Positions 35,381-44,328 of a stretch of 64,000 nt of DNA are shown here, in pieces. The position numbers and the translations under genes were made by a program. Source of the stretch: a bacterium HR40 (GTDB lineage: Bacteria; Pseudomonadota; Alphaproteobacteria; Geminicoccales; Geminicoccaceae); the NCBI GenBank assembly GCA_002898275.1, contig BEIQ01000003.1, positions 62,001-126,000 on the forward strand, in the 5' to 3' direction. Each line of letters starts with the position of its first letter. The stretch's first letter is position 1. The notes beneath the pieces are model-generated. The model was not told the DNA's origin. It saw only the letters and a list, made by a program, of their open reading frames with translations, and ran no database searches.

Positions 35381-36148
35381 GTGCTCGCCGATCCCTTCGC
35401 TGCCCTCGAGCATGTGCGCGGCCTCGCGCCCGATCGCCGGGCGGCGTCGCGCCTCCTCCCGCTCCTCGACGTCACGAGCCTGCGCGGCGACGAGACGGAG
35501 GAGGAGGTGGGAATCCTCGCCGAGCAGGCGGTGCGATACGGCTGCGCCGCAGTGTGTGTGCTGCCGCGCTGGCTTCCGGCGGCGCGGGCGATCGTCGCCG
35601 GAACCGGGGTACGACTCGCCACCGTCGCCAATTTTCCCGCCGGCGGCGACGATCTCTTGGCAGTGGGCCGGGAGGTGGAAGCGGCGATCGCCCTCGGAGC
35701 GGAGGAGATCGACGTGGTGGCCCCGCTCGCAGCGGTCCGAGCCGGCGACGTCGAGCTCGTGGGCGAACTCGTGCAGCTCTGCCGCAAGGTCGCGGGCGGG
35801 AAGGCGACCTTCAAGGTCATCCTCGAGACCGGCTGGCTCGGCGATCCGGCACTGGTGACCGCAGCGGCGCGGGCCGCGGTCATGGGTGGCGCCGACTTCC
35901 TCAAGACCTCGACCGGTAAGCGCGAGCCGGGGGCGACGCTCGAGGCGGCGGCCTTGCTGCTCGCGGTGATCGGCGAAGCCGACGGTCGAGTCGGCCTGAA
36001 GATCGCGGGCGGCCTGCGTCGCCTAGCCGATGCCTTTCCGTATCTCGCCCTCATCGAGAGGGCGATGGGACCAGCATGGGTGACGCCCCAGCATGTGCGC
36101 TTCGGGGCGAGTCGGCTCCTCGACGATCTCGTGGCGCATCCGCTCTGA
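35381..36148 (+). CDS. deoC: Deoxyribose-phosphate aldolase
   Basis: A 255-residue class I aldolase of the DeoC family that cleaves 2-deoxyribose-5-phosphate to glyceraldehyde-3-phosphate and acetaldehyde. The Schiff-base Lys is in GADFLKTSTGK, and the other active-site Lys is in VGLKIAGGLR. TVANFPAGG and ATFKVILETGWL are family motifs. GTG 35381 has GGAG about 8 bases upstream. deoA starts 12 bases after the stop, giving a deoxynucleoside catabolic operon. Confidence 0.95.
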   Translation: MLADPFAALEHVRGLAPDRRAASRLLPLLDVTSLRGDETEEEVGILAEQAVRYGCAAVCVLPRWLPAARAIVAGTGVRLATVANFPAGGDDLLAVGREVEAAIALGAEEIDVVAPLAAVRAGDVELVGELVQLCRKVAGGKATFKVILETGWLGDPALVTAAARAAVMGGADFLKTSTGKREPGATLEAAALLLAVIGEADGRVGLKIAGGLRRLADAFPYLALIERAMGPAWVTPQHVRFGASRLLDDLVAHPL

Positions 36149-36160
36149 GGACAGCTGGCG

Positions 36161-37486
36161 ATGTTCCTGCCGCAAGAGATCCTGCGCAAGAAGCGCGACG
36201 GCCGCGAGCTCAGCGAGGACGAGGTGCGGGCGTTCGTGCGCGGCCTCGCCTCGGGTGCGATTGCGGACGCCCAGATCGGCGCATTCGCCATGGCGGTTTG
36301 CGTCCGCGATATGACGGCGCGCGAGACCGTCGCTCTCACCCTCGCCATGCGAGATTCCGGGCGGGTCTTGGCCTGGCCGGACGACGGACGGCCCGTCGTC
36401 GACAAACACTCCACCGGAGGTGTCGGCGACAAGACGAGCCTCGTGCTCGCGCCGTTGCTCGCCGCCTGTGGCGCGCGGGTACCCATGGTCTCGGGCCGCG
36501 GCCTCGGCCACACCGGTGGCACTCTCGACAAGCTCGAGAGTATCCCGGGCTATGACGTTCGTCCGGAACCTGCCCGGTTCGTCCGTATCGTTCAGGAAGT
36601 GGGTTGCGCCATCGTCGGCCAGACGGCCGAACTCGCTCCGGCCGACGGCCGGCTCTATGCCATCCGCGATGTCACCGGCACCGTCGAGAGCATCCCGCTC
36701 GTCACCGCCTCGATCCTCTCGAAGAAGCTCGCCGCCGGCATCGGCACCCTGGTGCTGGACGCGAAGTTCGGAAGTGGCGCCTTCTTCGCCGAGATCGAGC
36801 GCGCCCGCATGCTGGCGCGCCGCCTCGTCGAGGTGGCCGAGGGAGCCGGCATCCGGTGCCGGGCCCTGCTGACCGATATGGATCAGGTGCTCGGCCGCCA
36901 TGCCGGTAACGCCCTCGAGGTCGCGGAAGCGATCGCCATGCTGCGCGGGGAGCCTAGCGATCCGCGGTTGCGCGAGCTGGTGCTGGCCCTGGCCACCGAA
37001 GCGCTGATCGTGGCGGGTCTCGCCTCGAACACCGCGGCAGCGCGCCAGCGGGCCGAGGCGGCCCTGGCCTCGGGCGCGGCGGCGGAACGCTTTGCCGCTA
37101 TGGTGCGGGCCTCGGGCGGGCCTTCCGATCTGCTCGACCGTCCGGCGCGCCATCTGCCGCTCGCCCCGGTGATCCGCCCCGTGCCCGCTGGCCGCTCGGG
37201 CTTCGTGGGTGGGATCGATGTGCGGGCGCTCGGGCTCGCCATCGTTCGGCTAGGCGGGGGCCGCAGCCGGCCGGACGCTCCGATCGACCACCGGGTCGGC
37301 CTCGCCTCTTGTCTCGGGCTGGGCGAACCGGTCGGGCCGGAGACGCCCCTCGCTTGGGTGCATGCGGCGGACGAGGCCTCCGCCGCCGCTGCCGTGCCGG
37401 CGGTGCGCGGAGCCTTCGCCCTCGTCGACGCGCCGCCGCCGCGCCAGGCCGTGGTGCGCGAGCGGATCGGACCGGAAAGCCGCTGA
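36161..37486 (+). CDS. deoA: Thymidine phosphorylase
   Basis: A 441-residue pyrimidine-nucleoside phosphorylase. Signature elements are VVDKHSTGGVGDKTSLVLAPL (phosphate site), SGRGLGHTGGTLDKLESIPGY and LVLDAKFGSGAFF. It releases thymine or uracil and deoxyribose-1-phosphate, which after mutase action feeds DeoC. The phosphopentomutase deoB is not in the window. Length matches the E. coli enzyme. Confidence 0.96.
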   Translation: MFLPQEILRKKRDGRELSEDEVRAFVRGLASGAIADAQIGAFAMAVCVRDMTARETVALTLAMRDSGRVLAWPDDGRPVVDKHSTGGVGDKTSLVLAPLLAACGARVPMVSGRGLGHTGGTLDKLESIPGYDVRPEPARFVRIVQEVGCAIVGQTAELAPADGRLYAIRDVTGTVESIPLVTASILSKKLAAGIGTLVLDAKFGSGAFFAEIERARMLARRLVEVAEGAGIRCRALLTDMDQVLGRHAGNALEVAEAIAMLRGEPSDPRLRELVLALATEALIVAGLASNTAAARQRAEAALASGAAAERFAAMVRASGGPSDLLDRPARHLPLAPVIRPVPAGRSGFVGGIDVRALGLAIVRLGGGRSRPDAPIDHRVGLASCLGLGEPVGPETPLAWVHAADEASAAAAVPAVRGAFALVDAPPPRQAVVRERIGPESR

Positions 37487-37519
37487 CCGGCACGAGGCTG
37501 CGCACCACATGAGCTGCAG

Positions 37520-38794
37520 GTGCGGAGATACGCCGTGCAGCCTTTCGAGCGTCTGTGGATCTGGCGAGAGGAGCGGGTCGCGCGGGCGCTGTCCTGGTAT
37601 CGCCAGGTGGCGACCGACCGCATGCCCGCCAAGTTCCGGATCTGCGCCACCATCCCCGCCGGGCTCGAACCCGCGTCCGCCGACGAGCGGGCCCTCAGCG
37701 CCGAGCTCGACCGCCTCACCCCCTTCTTCCTCGCCCGCTTGCGGGCGATCCGCGAGGGCCGCGAACCGCTCGGCGCGCCCGCGGCCGGGCCGTCGCTGCT
37801 CGAAGTCTGTGCCAGCCTCGCTGCACGCATGCTCGAGCGCTGCACCTTCTGCCGCTGGGAGTGCTGGGTCGACCGCCTGCGCGGGCGGCGCGTCGGCGCC
37901 TGCCGGCTCGGCGCGGAAAGCCGGGTCTCCTGTGCCTTCCACCATTCCGGCGAGGAGCTCGTCTTCCGCGGTACGCACGGCTCGGGCACGATCTTCTTCA
38001 CATCCTGCAATATGCGCTGCGCCTTCTGCCAGAACGGTGACATCTCGACCGATTGCGGCAACGGCACGCCGGTAGGCCCGCGCGAGCTCGCCACCCTCGC
38101 CTTCCGGCTGCGACGGGAAGGCTGCCACAACATCAACTGGGTTGGCGGCGAACCCGTTTTGCACCTGCACACGATCGCGAGCGCCCTCGCCCTGCTCGGC
38201 CGCGGGTTCGAGCCCGAGCCCGAGGATCGCATGCGCGTGGAACCCCTCCTCGCCGATCGCTTTCAGGACTGGCCGGAAGCGGTCTCAGCTGGCCACGGGT
38301 GGCATGCCGGTGGTTTCAACGCCCCGATATTGTGGAACAGCAATCTCTTCGTCGGCGAGAGCGTGCTGCGGCTGTTGCGCCTGCTCGTCGATGTCTGGCT
38401 CCCCGACTTCAAGTTCGGGCCTGGACGCTGCGCCGTCCGCCTGGCGCGCACGCCCCGCTACTTCGAAACGGTCACTCGGGCGCTCGCTCTCCTCGCCCAA
38501 TGGGACGAGAACCTGCTCGTGCGCCATCTCGTCATGCCGGCCCACGTCGACTGCTGCACGCGGCCGGTGCTCGACTGGCTTGCCGCCCACATGCCGCACG
38601 TGCCGGTCAATATCATGGACCAGTACCGTCCGGACATGTTCGCCGATCCGCGACATCCCGGTTTTCGCGAAGAGTGGCGGGAGATCGCCAGATTGCCCTC
38701 GGCTCGGGAGCTCGACGCCGCCTTCGCCCATGCGCGGCGTCTCGGCCTCTGCTTCGAGGCAGTGAGCTTCGAAAAGCGCGCGCTCTACGCGTGA
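37520..38794 (+). CDS. Radical SAM protein of the PflA/PflX-like type
   Basis: A 424-residue radical SAM protein. The SAM cluster motif is CNMRCAFC (Cys163, Cys167, Cys170), followed by the SAM-binding element NWVGGEP. An extra N-terminal cysteine group (Cys108, 111, 115, 128 in ERCTFCRWECW and GACRLG) suggests a second metal site. The family is the COG1313 PflX group, related to pyruvate formate-lyase activase; its targets are largely unknown. Start is probably GTG 37520 or GTG 37535. It follows deoA by 33 bases on the same strand. A role in nucleoside use is possible but not shown. Confidence 0.82.
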   Translation: MRRYAVQPFERLWIWREERVARALSWYRQVATDRMPAKFRICATIPAGLEPASADERALSAELDRLTPFFLARLRAIREGREPLGAPAAGPSLLEVCASLAARMLERCTFCRWECWVDRLRGRRVGACRLGAESRVSCAFHHSGEELVFRGTHGSGTIFFTSCNMRCAFCQNGDISTDCGNGTPVGPRELATLAFRLRREGCHNINWVGGEPVLHLHTIASALALLGRGFEPEPEDRMRVEPLLADRFQDWPEAVSAGHGWHAGGFNAPILWNSNLFVGESVLRLLRLLVDVWLPDFKFGPGRCAVRLARTPRYFETVTRALALLAQWDENLLVRHLVMPAHVDCCTRPVLDWLAAHMPHVPVNIMDQYRPDMFADPRHPGFREEWREIARLPSARELDAAFAHARRLGLCFEAVSFEKRALYA

Positions 38795-39080
38795 GCCGTC
38801 GCCACGGCGGCCGCGCTCGAAGGCTCCCCCGAAGCGGCTGGCAAAAGAAATCGGGATCGACCGTGGGGGCGAGACAAGGTCGAAGGGGACGAGTTTCGGT
38901 GCTCTCCCGGCTGTTCCGGGGACTTTCTTCGCGGCTCGCCGACCGTCCTCGCTCCGGGCGCTCCCGCGGCGAGCGGGCCTTCTCGTGGCGTTCCTCGGCT
39001 CAGGCGTTCCCCTACTTGCCCCGGGAGGGGACGTGTTCCAACGCTCGAAACCCCGACAGCGGCTCACAGGTCCGGGGTCG

Positions 39081-39575
39081 TTAGCGATCGAAGGTCCAAA
39101 GCGCGGCCGTCGCACCATCGAGTTGGACGAGTCCGCGTTCGAGCAGGGCGATGGTCCGCTCGCGGGCGGTGCCCTGTTCGCGCTCGAGCCGTTCGAGCAG
39201 CTCTCCCAGCCGGCCGAGCTCCTCGCGAACGATCCATAGCACTTGCGCGATGCGCGGGTCGCGGCGAGCGCGGATCTCTTCTTGGAGCCGCGCCAGGCGC
39301 TGCGTCAGACTGCGAAAGATCGCTTTGAGAGTGGCGAGCAGTACCCTTTCCTCGTGGGCGCCGAGCGCGACGCGGGTCGTGGGGTCGATTCCCGAGGCGG
39401 TGCCGCTTTCGCCCGCCCGCAGGACGTGGAGGTGAGCGAGCGCTCCAGCAACGTCACGCTCGAGCTTCGCGAGAAGCGGCGGCGAGACCGGCGGAGCCGC
39501 CGCGGCTGCCGCCGGCGCGAGCCACAGGCTCGCGCTCCCGAGGCCGGCGGCGAGACGACGCAGGACAGAACCCAT
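39081..39575 (-). CDS. Hypothetical exported protein
   Basis: A 164-residue protein. The N-terminus (MGSVLRRLAAGLG... ending APAAAAAAP) looks like a signal peptide. The rest is mostly helical with Arg/Glu-rich repeats (RLARLQEEIRARRD, LLERLEREQGTARERTIALLERG). I recognise no family. ATG 39575 is chosen; an in-frame ATG at 39605 would precede the signal peptide with ten further residues. Convergent with the radical SAM gene across a 286-base gap in which I see nothing. Confidence 0.6.
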   Translation of the reverse strand: MGSVLRRLAAGLGSASLWLAPAAAAAAPPVSPPLLAKLERDVAGALAHLHVLRAGESGTASGIDPTTRVALGAHEERVLLATLKAIFRSLTQRLARLQEEIRARRDPRIAQVLWIVREELGRLGELLERLEREQGTARERTIALLERGLVQLDGATAALWTFDR

Positions 39576-39648
39576 GGGCACGATCCCGGGCTTCTCGCCC
39601 GCCATCCTGGCACGCCGCGGTAAACACGGGGTTGAAGCGGATCGCGTC

Positions 39649-40665
39649 TCAGCCGGGCACGTACCAGACGGGCCCGCGGCGCATCAGGTCTTGCAACTCG
39701 CGCCGACCGGCCCGCGCCGCGAGCGGCCCCTCCTGCGCGCGCAGCGCACGCTCGAAGCTCACCTCGCCGGGATTCGCGTAGATCACGCCCAGCGCGACAG
39801 GCATCGGTGGCTCGAGCGCGGCGAGCATATGGGCGAGATCGCGGTTGGTCGGATCGTGGCGGAGAATGCGGTCCTGTTGGGCGGGGTCGTCGGCACGCAC
39901 GATCTCGAGTCCGACCCCGTCGCGGCGCAGCGCGAGACCTTTTTCGCCGCGGGCACCGAAGCGCAGAGGCTGGCCGGGAACCAGCCGTAGCTGTCGCTCC
40001 GCCGCCACCTCGCGGTCGGTGATGGGAGCGAACGCGCCATCGTTGTAGACGACGCAATTCTGCAGGATTTCGACGAAACCGGTGCCGGGATGGTCGTGGG
40101 CGCGGCGCAGAATCTCGGCCAGGTCGCGATCGGTGTCGATGGCGCGAGCGACGAAGCGGCCACCTGCACCGAGGGCGAACAGACAGGCGGAAAGCGGCCG
40201 CTCCACCGACCCCATGGGCGAGCTCGGCGTGCGGGTACCCACTGGAGCCGTCGGCGACAGTTGGCCCTTCGTCAGCCCGTAGACCTCGTTGTTGAACAAC
40301 AACAGGGTGAGATCGAGGTCGCGGCGCAGCAGATGGGCGAGATGGCAAGCGCCGATCGACAGCATGTCGCCGTCGCCCCCGACCACCCAAACGTCGAGAT
40401 CGGGGTTGGTGAGTTTGATCCCCGTGGCAATCGCCGGCGCCCGCCCGTGCACGCCGTGGAAGCCGTAAGTCGCGAGATAATAAGGCAGCCGGGCAGCGCA
40501 GCCGATGCCGGAAACGAAGACCGTACGCGCCGGATCGGCACCGAGATCGGCGAGGGTGCGCTCGATCGCCCGCAGGATGGCGTAATCGCCGCACCCTGGA
40601 CACCAACGAACGTCCTGACCGGAGGCGTAGTCGCGCGGATCGGGTCGCCGCACTGGCGCGTTCAC
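39649..40665 (-). CDS. korB: 2-oxoacid:ferredoxin oxidoreductase beta subunit (2-oxoglutarate type)
   Basis: A 338-residue TPP-binding subunit. Motifs are RWCPGCGDYAILRAI, GIGCAARLPYYLATYGFHGVHGRAPAIATGIK and the TPP/Mg site GGDGDMLSIG with NNEVYGLTKGQLSPT. GTG 40665 overlaps the alpha-subunit stop by 4 bases. No separate delta (ferredoxin) subunit is adjacent, as in the two-subunit KorAB form. The enzyme oxidises 2-oxoglutarate (or another 2-oxoacid) to the acyl-CoA with ferredoxin. Confidence 0.92.
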   Translation of the reverse strand: MNAPVRRPDPRDYASGQDVRWCPGCGDYAILRAIERTLADLGADPARTVFVSGIGCAARLPYYLATYGFHGVHGRAPAIATGIKLTNPDLDVWVVGGDGDMLSIGACHLAHLLRRDLDLTLLLFNNEVYGLTKGQLSPTAPVGTRTPSSPMGSVERPLSACLFALGAGGRFVARAIDTDRDLAEILRRAHDHPGTGFVEILQNCVVYNDGAFAPITDREVAAERQLRLVPGQPLRFGARGEKGLALRRDGVGLEIVRADDPAQQDRILRHDPTNRDLAHMLAALEPPMPVALGVIYANPGEVSFERALRAQEGPLAARAGRRELQDLMRRGPVWYVPG

Positions 40666-42542
40666 GGCCGTTCCTCCAGGCTGGCACGGATCGCGGCGAC
40701 GAGCTCGGCGACGGTGAACGGTCGGCCCGTCACCTTGGAGAGTGCTTTTGCCGGAACCAGGAACTCGCCCCGCAGCAGCCGCGCGAGCTGCCCCTTGTTC
40801 ATCTCGGGCACGAGGATGCGGCGGAAGCCCGACAACAGAGCTCCGAGATTGCGCGGCAGGGGCCAGAGATAACGGAGGTGGATCTGGGCGACGGCGAGCC
40901 CCTGCGCTCGGCACTCGCGGACGGCCCGGGCGATCGGACCGAACGTGCTACCCCAGCCGACCAAGAGGAGCTCGTCTTCGGGTCCGCCCTGTTCGAAGCC
41001 CTGTTCGGGGATGTCGTCGGCCACCCTCAGCACCTTGTTCCAGCGCAGCTCGGTCATCCGCCGGTGATTCTCGGGATCGTAGGAGACATGGCCCGTCACG
41101 TCCTGTTTCTCGAGACCGCCGATGCGGTGCTCGAGCCCGGGCGTACCGGGCACCGCCCACGGCCGCACGAGCCGCTCGTCCCGCCGATAGGGGGCGAAGC
41201 TCGCGGGATCGGTGTGGAAGCGGGCCGGGAAATCGGCAAGAGCATCGAGATCCGGCAGACGCCAGGGCTCGGAGGCGTTGGCGATGAAGGCGTCGCTGAG
41301 CAGGAACACCGGCACCATATGGTGCACGGCGAGGCGGATGGCCTCGCGCGCCATCTCGAAGCAGTCGGCGGGACTCGCCGCGGCGAGCACGACGACCGGG
41401 GCCTCACCCGGACGGCCGAAGACCGCCTGCAACAGATCGGCCTGCTCGGTCTTGGTGGGCATGCCGGTCGAGGGGCCGGCTCTCTGGGAATCGATCACGA
41501 CGAGCGGCAGCTCGGTCATCACCGCGAGCCCGATCGCTTCCGTCTTCAAGGCGATTCCCGGTCCCGAGCTCGAGGTGACGCCAATCCCGCCGGCGTAGCT
41601 CGCGCCGATGGCGGCACAGACGGCCGCGATCTCGTCCTCGGCCTGCAGGACCGTGACGCCAAAGTGGCGCAACCGCGCCAGGTCGTGCAGGAGAGTGGAA
41701 GCCGGGGTGATGGGGTAGGAGCAGAAAGTGAGGTGAAGTCCCGCCCGCATGGCCCCGTCGACGAGCCCGAAGGCCAGCGCTTCGTGACCGGTAACGGCAC
41801 GGTAGAGGCCAGGGGCGATATGCGCTCGCGGCAGATGAAAGGCCGGCAACTGCGGCAGCTCTGCCGTCTCGGCGAGGGCATGCCCGGCGCGCAGGGCCGC
41901 CAGATTGGCGGATTGCAGCAGCGGATCGTCCTTGAAGCGCGCGCGGACCCACTCCTCGACCGGCGTCAATTCGCGATCGAACATCCAGAATACCAAGCCG
42001 AGGGCGAAAAAGTTCTTGCAGCGCAGCGCCTCGCGCTTGCCGAGACCGGTCGGGGCTACCGCCCGCAACGTCAGTTCGGAGATGTCGACCGGCACCACAC
42101 GGAAACCGTCGAGGGTCCCATCCTCGCGCGGGTCTGCCTCAAACCCGGCCTTCCGGAGGTTGCGCTCGGTGAAGCTGCCGATGTCGACGATGACGATGGA
42201 ACCCGGTGCGAGCTCCGGCAAGTTGACCTTGAGGGCGGCGGGATTGAGGGCCACGAGCACGTCGGGGCGGTCGCCAACCGTCAGGATCTCGCGCCCGCCG
42301 AAGTGGATTTGGAACGCCGAGACCCCGTAGGTGGTGCCGGCGGGCGCCCGGATTTCGGCGGGAAAATCGGGAAAGGTCACGAGATCGTAGCCGGCGCGCG
42401 CCGTCGAGAGGGTGAAAAGGCTGCCGGCAAGCTGCACCCCGTCCCCGCTGTCGCCGGCAAAACGCACCACCGCCTCCTCCCGCTCCTCGCGCGGAACCGC
42501 GCGGGGGGCGATGGCCAGGGCTGTCGATTCGACGGTGGTCAT
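40662..42542 (-). CDS. korA: 2-oxoacid:ferredoxin oxidoreductase alpha subunit with fused gamma domain
   Basis: A 626-residue protein. Residues about 25-210 are the gamma domain (RFAGDSGDGVQLAGSLFT, FPDFPAEIRAPAGTTYGVS). The rest is the alpha/PYR domain (GLHLTFCSYPITPASTLLHDLA, LQAEDEIAAVCAAIGASYAG, TSSSGPGIALKTEAIGLAVMTELPLV, QRAGPSTGMPTKTEQADLLQAVFG). This fused arrangement and the motif order match KorA. ATG 42542 is preceded by GGAGGATGGT. Whether it runs oxidatively or supplies reduced ferredoxin cannot be read from the sequence. Confidence 0.93.
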   Translation of the reverse strand: MTTVESTALAIAPRAVPREEREEAVVRFAGDSGDGVQLAGSLFTLSTARAGYDLVTFPDFPAEIRAPAGTTYGVSAFQIHFGGREILTVGDRPDVLVALNPAALKVNLPELAPGSIVIVDIGSFTERNLRKAGFEADPREDGTLDGFRVVPVDISELTLRAVAPTGLGKREALRCKNFFALGLVFWMFDRELTPVEEWVRARFKDDPLLQSANLAALRAGHALAETAELPQLPAFHLPRAHIAPGLYRAVTGHEALAFGLVDGAMRAGLHLTFCSYPITPASTLLHDLARLRHFGVTVLQAEDEIAAVCAAIGASYAGGIGVTSSSGPGIALKTEAIGLAVMTELPLVVIDSQRAGPSTGMPTKTEQADLLQAVFGRPGEAPVVVLAAASPADCFEMAREAIRLAVHHMVPVFLLSDAFIANASEPWRLPDLDALADFPARFHTDPASFAPYRRDERLVRPWAVPGTPGLEHRIGGLEKQDVTGHVSYDPENHRRMTELRWNKVLRVADDIPEQGFEQGGPEDELLLVGWGSTFGPIARAVRECRAQGLAVAQIHLRYLWPLPRNLGALLSGFRRILVPEMNKGQLARLLRGEFLVPAKALSKVTGRPFTVAELVAAIRASLEERP

Positions 42543-42709
42543 ACCATCCTCCAGCCGGTTGCCGGCGCATGGCGCCCGCGGCGAAAAACTCCATATCGCT
42601 TGCGTGATCCAAACGAAAATACAAATTTTCAAAGCATAATCATGATCCCGCGTCGCGCTGGCGCAGCGGCCCAGGCGACAGAACATCTAGGGCGCGTCCA
42701 GGAGAGATC
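42543..42709. promoter_or_regulatory. Divergent korAB / cation-efflux promoter region
   Basis: A 167-base gap with a strongly AT-rich core at about 42610-42645 (AAACGAAAATACAAATTTTC, then CATAATCATG). CATAAT on the + strand and TTGAAA on the - strand are candidate promoter parts. This is the clearest promoter-like island in the second half of the window. Confidence 0.5.
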
Positions 42710-43648
42710 ATGCCGTCGGTGACAGGTGACCGATCGTCGCTCCTCGTACGGCGGGCCGCGTTGGCGAGCGTCGCCCTAGCGCTCGGACTGGTGCTGCTCA
42801 AATTGACCGCCGCCCTGGTGACCGGCTCCATCGCCGTTCTCTCGTCCTTGGTCGACAGCCTGGCCGATGTGGTAGCCTCGGCCATCACCTGGGCGAGTGT
42901 GCGAGTCAGCCGACAGCCCCCTGACCGCGCCCACCGCTTCGGGCACGGCAAGGCGGAGGCGCTGAGCGCTCTCGCCCAGAGCACCCTGGTCTTGGCCTCG
43001 GCGCTCTTCGTCGTCACCGCGGCGGCACAGCGCGCCATCGATCCGCGGCCGGTTCGGGCGGAAGCGGCCGGGATCGCCGTCATGCTCGCGGCCATGGTCC
43101 TCACCGGTCTGCTGCTGGCCTTCCAGTGGCATGTGGTCCGGCGTACCGGCTCGCAGGCGATCGCCGCCGATTCGCTGCACTACCGCGCCGATCTCGCGAC
43201 CAATCTCGCCGTCCTCGTGTCGCTGGTCGTGGCCTCGCGCTTCGGCTTGCCATGGCTCGATGGCCTCACCGGTATCGCCATCGCCTTTTGGCTCGCCACC
43301 GGTGCCGCCCGGATCGGCCGGCAAGCGATCGACACCCTCATGGACCGCGAGCTTCCCGACCCGCTGCGCTCCAAGATCGAAGCCACGGTGCGCGCTCATC
43401 CCGAGGTCGTCGACCTCCACGACTTGCGCACCCGCCGCTCGGGCGGCACCGTCTTCATCGAGATGCATCTGGAGCTACCGCCGACGATGACCGTGCGCGA
43501 AGCGCACGCCGTCTGCGAGGCGGTGGAGGATGAATTGCGGGCACTGTTTCCCGGTGCGGAGATCGTCCTGCACCAGGAGCCCGCGGGAATCGCGGACCTT
43601 CGCCTCGACGACCGCATCCGCAGACCGGCAGGGCCTGCCTCTCGGTGA
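42710..43648 (+). CDS. Cation diffusion facilitator (FieF/CzcD-type) metal exporter
   Basis: A 312-residue CDF transporter with six membrane helices. Metal-site residues are in SLVDSLADV (helix 2) and HYRADLATNL (helix 5), the HxxxD/DxxxD pattern. HRFGHGKAEALSAL is the family signature after helix 2. The C-terminal cytoplasmic domain has a ferredoxin-like fold (LHDLRTRRSGGTVFIEMHLEL). It would export Zn, Fe or related divalent metals in exchange for protons. ATG 42710 has AGGAGAG at good distance. Confidence 0.93.
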   Translation: MPSVTGDRSSLLVRRAALASVALALGLVLLKLTAALVTGSIAVLSSLVDSLADVVASAITWASVRVSRQPPDRAHRFGHGKAEALSALAQSTLVLASALFVVTAAAQRAIDPRPVRAEAAGIAVMLAAMVLTGLLLAFQWHVVRRTGSQAIAADSLHYRADLATNLAVLVSLVVASRFGLPWLDGLTGIAIAFWLATGAARIGRQAIDTLMDRELPDPLRSKIEATVRAHPEVVDLHDLRTRRSGGTVFIEMHLELPPTMTVREAHAVCEAVEDELRALFPGAEIVLHQEPAGIADLRLDDRIRRPAGPASR

Positions 43649-43696
43649 GCCGATACCGCGGCGAGTTCGAGAGTCCCGCTCCCTCGGCCCCCGCGG

Positions 43697-44125
43697 TCAC
43701 CGGCGCCGCGGTGCCGGGGTGGGTCCTCGGGTGACACGCTCTTCGGGCTCCGAAGCGACGAGCGCCACCGGTAGCCGGCGCTCCCGAACTCGCGGCGGGA
43801 GCTGCCGCTCGGGGCTCGACCGCGTGCGCGCCTCGTGCCGCCGCGCGAGCATGTTGGCCCACTCTCGACGCCAGTCTCCGGTCCGCGCCGCCCGGCCGGT
43901 AGCCTTCCCTGGCGGTTGGGCGGCGAGAGCCCGGAGATCGGAATCCGAAAGCCGGGCGCGCACGGCTGCGATCGCTGTCCGCAATGCCTCCACCGATGCC
44001 ACGGCCGGTGAGGGCCGAGTCGTCTCGGAAAGCGAGGGAGCAGTCGGCATCGCGACCATCGTGGCGAGCGCCACCACCGCCGCGATGACGCCACGCAGCC
44101 GGTCGCTGCCCGCCAACCGCACCAC
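43697..44125 (-). CDS. Hypothetical exported protein
   Basis: A 142-residue protein with a hydrophobic N-terminal segment (about 11-27, GVIAAVVALATMVAM) suited to a signal peptide or anchor, then a basic Arg/Pro-rich tail. I recognise no family. Coding evidence is length, the N-terminal segment and position between genes; all are weak. Confidence 0.4.
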   Translation of the reverse strand: MVRLAGSDRLRGVIAAVVALATMVAMPTAPSLSETTRPSPAVASVEALRTAIAAVRARLSDSDLRALAAQPPGKATGRAARTGDWRREWANMLARRHEARTRSSPERQLPPRVRERRLPVALVASEPEERVTRGPTPAPRRR

Positions 44126-44328
44126 CCGACCTCTCCCTCCGAGAGCCCGACGGCTGCCGCGTTCGATGCTCGCTCGCGCCGCGTGCCGCGAGCTCCCACG
44201 GCGATCTAGCGGCGGCCGCGCATGGACGCAATGGCCCCTCGTGCACCTCGCCAGCGCTCGTCGGCCCGATCCCGCTGGTTCTCGGCCCCCCTCGGCGTAT
44301 ACTCGAGGTGCGGAGCGGAGTGTCGAGG

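Noticed and set aside
34387-36531. 714-residue frame extending the UspA gene upstream
   Set aside because: The extension lies antisense to deoC and deoA. The UspA homology begins at ATG 35208 with a good ribosome-binding site.
38795-39080. tRNA or small gene in the gap after the radical SAM gene
   Set aside because: I could not form a cloverleaf or find a T-loop TTCRA box in position, and the open frames are compositionally biased.
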